A stretch of 16,549 nucleotides of DNA from an uncultured Prevotella sp. (GTDB lineage Bacteria; Bacteroidota; Bacteroidia; Bacteroidales; Bacteroidaceae): the NCBI GenBank assembly GCA_947304695.1, contig CAMZBS010000045.1, positions 1-16,549 of the forward strand, read 5' to 3'. Under the pieces are notes generated by a model. The model had not been told where the DNA came from. It was given only the letters and a program-made list of their open reading frames with translations, and searched no databases. The translations under genes were made by a program, and so were the position numbers. Of the stretch, positions 9,067-16,191 are shown piece by piece; within the stretch, counting starts at the first letter, position 1, and each line of letters begins with the position of its first letter.

Positions 9067-12000
9067 TTATTTCTTAACCTTAAACTGCTTACCATTCACA
9101 CGCACCACGTAGACGCCCTGAGGCAGGTTGTCCCAGCCAGCGTTGACGCGGCGGCCGCTCAGGTCGTAGATCTCACGCTCTGCCTGCTGAGGCAGTGCAT
9201 CAACAAACTGTACGGCGGTGGCTTCATTCATGCTGACACCCAGGCGCTGGGCGTCGGTGCCGCTCAGGCAGACATCGGTGAGGGATGCACCGGCAGGCAG
9301 ACTTGCGAGCAACTGGTGACTGCCAGCTGCCAGCGTGTTGCCACTGGGTGAATAGACCACGATGCGCACGCCACCATCGACCTGACGCATGGCCACTGTG
9401 AAGCGTCCGCTCAGTTCTTCGCCCATCCTAAGCTGTCCCTGGCGCACGCCCCTGACGGTGAACTGCAGGGCAGCCACCTCGTCGGCATGATTCAGCACGA
9501 CACCGTTCTCGTCCATCGTGAGGACGTTACGGCTATCGTCGGACACCTTTTTATATATACGCGAGCTGAGTGCTTCCGGCTGCGTGTAGTTCAGGATGTA
9601 TTCCACCGAACCCACCACGTCGGCCACGTTGATGGCCTTGTCGCTGTTGGCATCGGCTGCAGTATAGTTGAACATCTGGCCGTTGGTCTTGCGGTCGTTC
9701 AAAGCATAGTTGACCACACTCTGCAGGTCGGTCACGTCGACGGTCTGGTCGGCATTCACGTCGCCATCCTGCCAGTCGAAGCGCACGATATAGGTAATCT
9801 TGCTCCAGTACGGATCGCCCATTGTGTAGGCCACAGGCTGTCCCTTCGGAGCCTTGAGCACGTAGTTGTTGTTGTCGGCATAGAGATCCCACAGGCCGTC
9901 GCTGTTCTTCTTCAGCTCCCAGTCGCTGGTGCTTGTTCCGCCATTGCCATTGCCATAGACGCGGTAGAGCGAACTGATGGTGTAGTTGTAGTCGCCACGC
10001 TCATGACGGTAGGTCTGCAGCGTGTTCTCAGCGATGGCGGCAGGAATGCCCGGCGTGATGTCAGAGACGGGCATGTCGGGATCGTCGACCACGTCCCTGG
10101 TCTTGTAGTCCACGAACTGATAGCCGCGCGACAGGTTATTATTGGTGAGCTTTGTATTGGGGAACACCTCGGAGAAGGCCGTGAGGCGGTTGTAGCTCAC
10201 GTCGACCTTCGTTACATTGGGCACACGCTCCAGGAAGGGATAGAGGTCGCCCTTGAGCTGGTTGCCGTGGAGGTCGACTTCGGTGACGGTCGACGCAACG
10301 ATGTCACGATTGGCCAGGAGGGTGCCGAGGTCGCCTTGCAGTGCGTTGTTGCTCAGGTTGACAGACTGCAGGCGGCGCAGCAGGAAGATGGAGTCGGGCA
10401 GCTGTCCCACAAGACCCTGGTCTGCCAGGTTGATGGACGTGATGGCGTAGGTGGTTGACGTAGCGCCGCCCATCTTCTCGGTGGTCACTCCGCTCCACTT
10501 ACCCACAGCGTGGTGGTCGTTCGACAAATCCCACTTCTTCGTCCAGTTGGCACCGTCCAGATTGTCGTAGAGCAGCTTCATCACGGCAAAGTCGAGCTCG
10601 TTGAGCACATCGCCCATGAAGAAGCCCTTGATTTCCTTGAAGTCTTTCCAGAAGTTTGCCTGCTGGTAAAGTTCCACCTGATCTTCGGGCACCTCCAGCA
10701 CGCAGTTGAAGCGGTAGCTCTTATTATAGGTATCGGACTTGGGAGGCGTACCGGCATAGACACGCATCAGCTTGAGTGAGTCGCAGCCGTAGGTGGCGGT
10801 GAACGAAGACCACTGGCTGTAGTCCTGGTTGCGGCCGAAATAGACAGAGCGCAGCTCCTTGCAGTTCTCCAGCGCATAGCTGCCCAAATCGCTGGTGAAG
10901 CCGTCGGGCACGCGGAAGGTGGTCAGCTTCGTGTTGCTGAAGGCATAGCTTTCAATCACCTGGATGGTGTCGGGCAGGATGATGCTGGTGAGTCCGCTCT
11001 TTTCGAAGGCTGCATGGCCAATCTCTGTCAGGTTGTCGGGCAGGGTGATGCCATCCAATGCCTTGCACTCCTGGAACATATAGTTGGTGACACGCTTCAT
11101 GTCCTGCGGCAGGCGGGCCGTCTTCAGCGACAGGCAGTGAGCAAAGATGCCCGTTCCCATTGTGGTGATGCCCTCTGGCATGATGACGCCCGTGAGGCCG
11201 CTGCCGTTGAAGGCATTGTTGTCAATGCGGGTGACGCCCGAGGGGATGGTGAGTTTGGCGGTGAATGCCTTTGTTTGATAGAAGGCTGCATCGCCAATGA
11301 AGGTCAGTGCATCGGGCAGTTTCTGCAGCTGGAGTGCCTCGCATCCATAGAATGCATTGTACTCAATGCTGCTGATCTGCTCGTTCAGCTCAATGCTCTC
11401 CAGCGACTTGCAGTTCAGGAAGGCATCGTGGCGAATGGTGCGTATGCCGTCGTGCATCTGCACCGTCTTCAGGTTCTCACAGTTCTCGCAGAAGTCGTAG
11501 GGCACATAGTCGATGCCCGTGGGCACATTGACGCTCTCCAGCTGATGGCAGTTCTGGAAGGGGCAGTAGCCCATCTCGGTGATGCTGTTGGGCAGCGTCA
11601 TCGTCTTAAAGCCCGTGTCGTCGAAGACATAGTTGCCAGTGGTGGTCAGCGAAGTCTGCCCAGTGATGTTGATGGACGACAGGTTCGGACAGTCGGCAAA
11701 GGCAGCCTCGCCAATGGTGGTGGTGCCATCGGCCAGCGTGACGCTGGTCAGTGCGTCGCAGTACTGTAGCGTCCAGGCGGGCACCTGCTTGATGGTCTGC
11801 GGGAATGCGAACGAGCGCAGCGAGTCGCAATTATAGAACACCGCATCGCCCAGCGAGGTGACGCTCTCGGGCAGCACGGCCTGCTCTATCATGCGGCAGT
11901 CGCGGAAAGCCTCAGAGCCAATGGTTTCCACATTGTTGCCAATGGTAATGCTGGGCGCCACATAGTTGTTCATGAAGGCGCGGTAGTCAATGGTCTTACA

Positions 12001-14964
12001 GGTGTTGGGTATGACCACGGGCGTAGCGCGTTTCTGGTTGTTGTAGAAGGCGTGCTCGCCAATGGTGACCACCTGCGAGGGGATGTTCACGTCGGTGAGC
12101 TCGTAGCACTCGCTGAAAGCCGAGTTGCCAATGGTGTAAATGCCGTCGGGCAGCGTGGCCTTCTGCAGTTTCTCGCAGTGCCAGAAGCTGTAGGGCTTCA
12201 ACTCGGTGACGCTGCTGGGCACGGTGAGCTGCCGGATGCCGGAATACCAGAAGGCATAGTTGCCAATCTCGGTGACGGTAGAGGGAATCACCACCTCGGC
12301 CAAATTGAAGTTTTGGCGGCGGTCCTGTGCCATGGCATAGTTGCCTATCTTCTTCGTGCCGTTGGGCAGCGTCAGGCTCTGCAGGGCAGGCATGTTATAG
12401 AACATAGCGTAGCCCACCACGTCGTTTTCGGTTTCCCAGGGGCCGTAGTATGACTCTACGCTGGCCACACCGTTCTTTGCCACATTCCACTGGTTGTACT
12501 TGTCGCCACCGGCCACGATGCGGGCGTTCTTCAGGTTGAGCACCCGCAGGTTGGGCATTGACGAGTGCAGGTAGTTGATGTCGGTGCCGTTGATGGGGCC
12601 GCTGATGGTCAGTTCCTGCAAGTTGATGGCCTCGTCCTCCGTAATCTTGTCGGTCAGCTGACCGCCTGCGGTGGTGGTAACGGCAAAGTTGCTCTGCTCG
12701 CCAATGGCCACAATGTGGTATTCCTTAGAGAAGTCGTTGGTGCGGTATTCCTCTGCCAGCCCGGCATTGACGTAGATGGTCACATCGTCGGGCATCCAGA
12801 TTCTGCTCACAAAGGGATAGTTCGCACCGGGCAGGGTGACCTTCTTCAGCTCATTACAATAGGTGAAGAGGTCATAGTCGTTGGGCAGTGACTCAAGCCC
12901 TGTGCCGAAGCTTATCTCGGTCATCTGACGGCAATGGCCAAAGGCACGGGCACCGATGGTCGTCACGGCATCGGGCAGGGCCATCTTTTGCAGACAGAGG
13001 TTGTAGTAGAAGCACTCCACGGGAATGCTGGTGACCTGACAGCCTTCGGCAAAGGTGAAGTTATGGATGGAGTCGCAACTGCGGAAGGCTGCAGTCTCAA
13101 GCCCCACTACGCCCGCAGGCAGCACCACGTTGTCCAGGCGGTCGCACTCTGAGAAGGCGTGGTCGCCAATCACGAGGCCGCTCACGTTGGGGTCAATGTT
13201 CAGGTTCTTCAGATAATAGTTGTCGGCAAAGGCATTCTTGCCAATGCGCTTCACGCCCGGGCCGATGTTCAGGGTGGTGAACTTGCCGTCGTAGTAGGAA
13301 CGGTAGAAGCCGTCGGGCACGGTGGCTGCCAGGAAGTTGATGGTCTCAATCTTCAGGTCGTAGCCCAGCACGTCGGAACCGTAGTATTCGTTGCCGAACT
13401 CAATGACCGAGGCGGGAATGGTGAAGGTGGTCAGCTCGTCGCAATGGTAGAAAGCACGGTACATGAGGTGCTTCAACTTTGTGGCTGCCTCCAGGTTGAC
13501 GCTCTGCGTCTTGCGGTTTTCGGCAAAGGCATAGCGGGCAATGCTGTCGAGCTGGCTGCCCGTGGCAATGGTCACGGTGCGCAGCGAGTCGCAACCATAG
13601 AAGGCACTCTCGCCCACCGACACCACGCCCTTGGCCAGTGTGACGGAGCGCAGCTGGTCGCAGTCGCGGAATGCTTCCTTGCCAATGGCCAGTCCGCTGG
13701 CACTTGAGGAGATGTTGATGGTGGTCAGGGCATCGTTGTTATAGAAAGCCCCGTTGCCAATGTTCTTCACTCCAGCACCGAAATTAATGGTGGTGAGCTG
13801 CTGGCCGCCCTGGTAGAAATTGGTGGGCACGTTGGCAGCGTTGAAGGTGATGGTCTTCAGGTTGTTGCAATAGTCCAGCAGACTGGCACCGTAGTACTCG
13901 TTGCCAAACTCTATGACCGATGCAGGAATGGTGATGGCCTGCAGGTCGCGGCAGTCGTAGAACACGCGGTACATTAGGTGCTTCAGCTTCGTGGCTGCCT
14001 CCAGGTTGATGGTCTGCAGCTTGTAGTTTTCGGCAAAGGCATAGCGGGCAATGCTGTCAAGCTGGCTGCCCGTGGCAATGGTCACGGTGCGCAGCGAGTC
14101 GCAACCATAGAAGACGCTCTCGCCCAGTGTCACCACGCCCTTGGGCAGCGTGACGGTGCGCAGCTGGTCGCAGTCGCGGAACGCTTCCTTGCCAATGACC
14201 AGTCCGCTGACGCTTGAAGGGATGTTGATGGTGGTAAGACCGTCGTTGTCGTAGAAAGCATCAGTGCCAATGCTCTTCACCCCGGCACCGAAAGTGATGG
14301 TGGTCAGATTGCGCCCGTTGCGATAGAAATTGTCGGGCACGTTGACGGCATTGAACGTGATGCTGGCCAGATTGCTGGAATAATAGAAAAGCTCACTGCC
14401 AAACTCCTCGACCGATGCCGGAATGGTGACGCTGGTGAGCTTCGGACAGTAGCCCAGGCACCGATAGTCCATCTTCTTCAGCTTCGTGGCTGCCTGAAGG
14501 TTTATACTCTCCAGGACGTTACAGCCATAGAACGCAAAGCGGCCCAGAATCTCAAGGTTGGCGTTGAGGGTGACGCTCTCCAGCAGGTCGCAATCGTTGA
14601 ACGCACTATTGCTCTGGCCGTCGGGACCGCCCACGGCTACGATGTTGGCACCGAATTTCACGGTGACAATCTTCGAGCGGTTGGACAGCGACCCGCCGAT
14701 GTACTTCACCACATGGCTGTTGCCGTTGGCATCGGTCACGCGGTCGGCAATGATGATCCGCCCGGACTTGCTGGCATCGGTAGCGTAGGCATTGATGCCC
14801 TTCAGCGTAGCAGGCCCAGTGGCTTCCTCATAGCTGTAGGTCAGCTTGTTGCCGTTGGCGTCTTCCACAATCACGTCTTCGGCCACAGCCAGAAGCGGAC
14901 AGGTAAGAGCCAGCAGTGCAAGCGACGCTCTCAGCTGACGCATGAAAAAAGACTGATTCTTCAT
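9067..14964 (-). CDS. Giant exported BspA-type leucine-rich repeat protein with dockerin-like domain and sorting tail
   Basis: A 1965-aa exported protein, likely surface-bound and used for attachment or ligand binding. Signal peptide at 1-28 (hydrophobic LALLALTCPLLAVA). Many BspA-type LRRs (pattern L..ITIP..V..IG..AF..C) run from about 110 to 1368, broken near 715-825. A typical BspA cap with RVYAGTPP and FWKDFKEI lies at about 1402-1448. A plant-type LRR unit begins with LLYDNLDGANWT near 1460 and continues with LPDSIFLL and NLSNNALQGDL to about 1597. Two calcium-loop repeats, DVNADQTVDVTDLQ and DANSDKAINVADVV (1731-1795), form a dockerin-like domain. A beta domain resembling cohesin follows, then the sorting tail from 1931 (IYDLSGRRVN...GVYVVRVNGK). 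An in-frame ATG at 15006 is also open, but the -7 promoter box at 15017-15024 would leave it almost leaderless, and only the ATG at 14964 gives a clean signal peptide. It is the first gene of a two-gene operon. Confidence 0.92.
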   Translation of the reverse strand: MKNQSFFMRQLRASLALLALTCPLLAVAEDVIVEDANGNKLTYSYEEATGPATLKGINAYATDASKSGRIIIADRVTDANGNSHVVKYIGGSLSNRSKIVTVKFGANIVAVGGPDGQSNSAFNDCDLLESVTLNANLEILGRFAFYGCNVLESINLQAATKLKKMDYRCLGYCPKLTSVTIPASVEEFGSELFYYSSNLASITFNAVNVPDNFYRNGRNLTTITFGAGVKSIGTDAFYDNDGLTTINIPSSVSGLVIGKEAFRDCDQLRTVTLPKGVVTLGESVFYGCDSLRTVTIATGSQLDSIARYAFAENYKLQTINLEAATKLKHLMYRVFYDCRDLQAITIPASVIEFGNEYYGASLLDYCNNLKTITFNAANVPTNFYQGGQQLTTINFGAGVKNIGNGAFYNNDALTTINISSSASGLAIGKEAFRDCDQLRSVTLAKGVVSVGESAFYGCDSLRTVTIATGSQLDSIARYAFAENRKTQSVNLEAATKLKHLMYRAFYHCDELTTFTIPASVIEFGNEYYGSDVLGYDLKIETINFLAATVPDGFYRSYYDGKFTTLNIGPGVKRIGKNAFADNYYLKNLNIDPNVSGLVIGDHAFSECDRLDNVVLPAGVVGLETAAFRSCDSIHNFTFAEGCQVTSIPVECFYYNLCLQKMALPDAVTTIGARAFGHCRQMTEISFGTGLESLPNDYDLFTYCNELKKVTLPGANYPFVSRIWMPDDVTIYVNAGLAEEYRTNDFSKEYHIVAIGEQSNFAVTTTAGGQLTDKITEDEAINLQELTISGPINGTDINYLHSSMPNLRVLNLKNARIVAGGDKYNQWNVAKNGVASVESYYGPWETENDVVGYAMFYNMPALQSLTLPNGTKKIGNYAMAQDRRQNFNLAEVVIPSTVTEIGNYAFWYSGIRQLTVPSSVTELKPYSFWHCEKLQKATLPDGIYTIGNSAFSECYELTDVNIPSQVVTIGEHAFYNNQKRATPVVIPNTCKTIDYRAFMNNYVAPSITIGNNVETIGSEAFRDCRMIEQAVLPESVTSLGDAVFYNCDSLRSFAFPQTIKQVPAWTLQYCDALTSVTLADGTTTIGEAAFADCPNLSSINITGQTSLTTTGNYVFDDTGFKTMTLPNSITEMGYCPFQNCHQLESVNVPTGIDYVPYDFCENCENLKTVQMHDGIRTIRHDAFLNCKSLESIELNEQISSIEYNAFYGCEALQLQKLPDALTFIGDAAFYQTKAFTAKLTIPSGVTRIDNNAFNGSGLTGVIMPEGITTMGTGIFAHCLSLKTARLPQDMKRVTNYMFQECKALDGITLPDNLTEIGHAAFEKSGLTSIILPDTIQVIESYAFSNTKLTTFRVPDGFTSDLGSYALENCKELRSVYFGRNQDYSQWSSFTATYGCDSLKLMRVYAGTPPKSDTYNKSYRFNCVLEVPEDQVELYQQANFWKDFKEIKGFFMGDVLNELDFAVMKLLYDNLDGANWTKKWDLSNDHHAVGKWSGVTTEKMGGATSTTYAITSINLADQGLVGQLPDSIFLLRRLQSVNLSNNALQGDLGTLLANRDIVASTVTEVDLHGNQLKGDLYPFLERVPNVTKVDVSYNRLTAFSEVFPNTKLTNNNLSRGYQFVDYKTRDVVDDPDMPVSDITPGIPAAIAENTLQTYRHERGDYNYTISSLYRVYGNGNGGTSTSDWELKKNSDGLWDLYADNNNYVLKAPKGQPVAYTMGDPYWSKITYIVRFDWQDGDVNADQTVDVTDLQSVVNYALNDRKTNGQMFNYTAADANSDKAINVADVVGSVEYILNYTQPEALSSRIYKKVSDDSRNVLTMDENGVVLNHADEVAALQFTVRGVRQGQLRMGEELSGRFTVAMRQVDGGVRIVVYSPSGNTLAAGSHQLLASLPAGASLTDVCLSGTDAQRLGVSMNEATAVQFVDALPQQAEREIYDLSGRRVNAGWDNLPQGVYVVRVNGKQFKVKK
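9583..9774 (-). other. Dockerin-like calcium-binding repeat pair
   Basis: Residues about 1731-1795 of the LRR protein contain two copies of an EF-hand-like loop about 40 residues apart: GDVNADQTVDVTDLQSVVNY, and a second with DANSDKAINVADVV followed by a helix. Spacing and Asp/Asn positions match type I dockerin duplications. Dockerins bind cohesins in cellulosomes; in Bacteroidales, dockerin-like repeats near a sorting tail are frequent and their partners are mostly unknown. Confidence 0.8.
12985..14499 (-). repeat. Three tandem ~500-bp super-repeats within the LRR gene
   Basis: Three consecutive units begin with L[QE]AATKLK at about 14499, 14004 and 13494, giving lengths of 165 and 170 codons and a third of similar length. 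Units one and two match along their whole protein length; the third matches in its first part and diverges later. At DNA level 14029-14113 and 13519-13603 differ by a single base, indicating recent duplication or gene conversion by whole blocks of about six LRRs. Confidence 0.9.
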
Positions 14965-15016
14965 AACACTTATTTTTAGTTTAGGTTTATACTGCGATTT
15001 TAGCAATCATAGAGTG

Positions 15017-15024
15017 CAAAGTTA
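15017..15024 (-). promoter_or_regulatory. -7 promoter element of the giant-gene operon
   Basis: On the minus strand this reads TAACTTTG, matching TAnnTTTG. No clear TTTG lies 19-21 bases further upstream; the nearest candidates are poor (TCTG or TTTT around 15037-15044). Transcription would start about 15010, leaving a leader of roughly 45 bases before the ATG at 14964. The weak -33 box suggests low basal activity or a need for an activator or an alternative ECF-type sigma factor. Confidence 0.6.
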
Positions 15025-15506
15025 CGAAAATTTCTTAAAACAGACTTTTCATATTCACAAAAAAATCGTTCAAAATCACAAAAACTGCATTTTTGGGGCG
15101 TTCATATCTGCAATTTTAAGTTAAAAAGCATCCGAGAAGTGTTGATTTTTTTAAGAATGAACACACGCGAGAATCGCTTCGCAACGAGCAACGCCGACTT
15201 TGGACGGAAATGAGCGAGTTTTGACCGTTTTTATAAGAACCTGATTATCAGATATTTAAACTTCAACTACCTTCAACAACTGACAAAAAAGGGCTTCAAA
15301 GGGGCGAAACGAAGCCTCAGTTGACTCACAACTACAGCTCCGTTTTCATGCAACTGAGGCTTTTCAGATCTGCATCTGAGGCTCAGTTGCGGGGTCATCT
15401 GCCCCCAATCGCGACAAAAAACGGTCTCAATCACTGGGGAAGCACCCTTTTCGCGTTCTATTTCGCAATTCTTTTTTGTACGGATTATCGAAAAAAAAGT
15501 GTTGTT
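15025..15506. other. A+T-rich divergent intergenic region
   Basis: About 480 bases between divergent promoters without a convincing gene. The left part (15025-15160) is very A+T-rich with poly-A/T runs. A less A+T-rich patch with a small stem (GCGA...TCGC, near 15168-15178) follows. The right part contains inverted repeats of the GCAACTGAGCC family (15312-15390). An open frame of 84 codons from 15321 has no recognisable product and runs into the next gene out of frame. Confidence 0.6.
15312..15390 (+). repeat. Palindromic repeat cluster, including a terminator-like hairpin
   Basis: AAGCCTCAGTTG (15312-15323) pairs with CAACTGAGGCTT (15351-15362), a 12-bp stem with a 27-base loop followed by TTTT in the plus direction. 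A further copy, CTGAGGCTCAGTTGC, lies at 15376-15390. The 11-mer CAACTGAGGCT recurs at 981-991 and CTGAGGCTCAG at 984-994, so this cluster and the one downstream of proC are related and bracket the giant operon. Confidence 0.8.
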
Positions 15507-15539
15507 TTTGCGCTCTTTCGATTTTTCTTTGTAATTTTG
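15507..15539 (+). promoter_or_regulatory. Bacteroidetes-type promoter of the XRE-cupin gene
   Basis: TTTG at 15507-15510 and TAATTTTG at 15532-15539 are separated by 21 bases, within the Bacteroidetes -33/-7 range. The start would fall near 15545, giving a leader of about 23 bases before the ATG at 15568. Given the regulator it drives, autoregulation is possible, but no clear operator palindrome overlaps it. Confidence 0.75.
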
Positions 15540-15567
15540 CGCCCAAAATTAAACGACGTAACTATCT

Positions 15568-16125
15568 ATGGATGAACAGCTGAGACAAATCGGTGAGCGG
15601 TTGCGCGGACTGCGCGACGTGCTCGACATTCCTGTGAGCGAAATGGCCGAGACCATCGGCATCGACGCGGAGAAGTATGAGAAGATAGAAAAGGGCGAGC
15701 TCGACATCACGATTTCGAACCTGATGAAGATTGCCCACAAGTACGGTGTTTCGACGGAGGAGCTGATCTTTGCCGAGTCGCCCCACATGAAGAACTACTT
15801 CGTGGTGCGCAAGGGACAGGGCATGAGCATCGAACGCACGAAAGCCTACAAGTACCAGAGCCTCGTGGGAGGATTCGTGGGTCACAAGGCCGACGTGTTC
15901 ATCGTGACCGTAGAGCCGAAGCCCAACGTCCACACCATCTACAAGAACTCGCACCCGGGACAGGAGTTCAACATGGTGCTTGAGGGCAAGATGGAGCTCT
16001 ACATCGGCGGCAAGACCATCCTTCTTGAGGAGGGCGACAGCATCTACTTCGACTCCTCGAAGCCCCACGGCATGCTGGCTGTGGGCGACAAAGCAGTGAA
16101 ATTCCTCGCATTTACGGTGGAGTAA
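15568..16125 (+). CDS. XRE-family transcriptional regulator with cupin domain
   Basis: A 185-aa cytoplasmic DNA-binding regulator. Residues about 5-65 form an XRE helix-turn-helix (IGERLRGLRDVLDIPVSEMA, then a recognition-helix area ending with KIEKGELDITISNLMKIA). Residues about 75-183 form a cupin barrel with H129, E133 and H167 at positions expected for a metal or ligand pocket (SHPGQEFNMVLEG and GDSIYFDSSKPHG). Regulators of this design sense a small molecule through the cupin. An AMP-forming acyl-CoA ligase gene follows 66 bp later in the same direction and is the likely target or operon partner. The ATG at 15568 sits about 23 bases after the predicted transcription start, which supports it. 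The effector cannot be told from sequence. Confidence 0.93.
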   Translation: MDEQLRQIGERLRGLRDVLDIPVSEMAETIGIDAEKYEKIEKGELDITISNLMKIAHKYGVSTEELIFAESPHMKNYFVVRKGQGMSIERTKAYKYQSLVGGFVGHKADVFIVTVEPKPNVHTIYKNSHPGQEFNMVLEGKMELYIGGKTILLEEGDSIYFDSSKPHGMLAVGDKAVKFLAFTVE

Positions 16126-16142
16126 GAAGACCCGTCCCCAAT

Positions 16143-16160
16143 CCCTCCCTGAAGGGAGGG
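16143..16160 (+). repeat. G/C-rich palindromic intergenic repeat, copy 1
   Basis: CCCTCCC (16143-16149) and GGGAGGG (16154-16160) pair around TGAA, 17 bases after the regulator stop. This kind of element is common between Bacteroidetes genes; its reverse-strand translation gives the LPSGRxWG string often seen in spurious frames. It might act as a weak terminator or RNA stabiliser between the regulator and ligase genes. Confidence 0.75.
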
Positions 16161-16191
16161 GAGTAATGACAACACAAAGCATCGAATAAAC

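Noticed and set aside
9487..10458. Plus-strand open frame of 323 codons opposite the LRR gene
   Set aside because: Composition rich in His, Val and Gly mirrors the complementary codons of the LRR gene; no domain or leader is seen. The same applies to the frames at 3697-4443, 4969-5820, 11014-11769 and 13159-13707.
12985..14499. CRISPR-like or other regularly spaced DNA array
   Set aside because: The periodicity comes from in-frame LRR codons with a single long open frame; repeats are not separated by unique spacers.
14965..15006. N-terminal extension of the LRR protein to the ATG at 15006
   Set aside because: It would put 14 extra residues before the signal peptide and would start only about 11 bases after the -7 promoter box; the ATG at 14964 fits both better.
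15321..15575. 84-codon plus-strand frame in the divergent gap
   Set aside because: It begins inside the palindromic repeat cluster, overlaps the regulator promoter and its start codon out of frame, and has no recognisable features.
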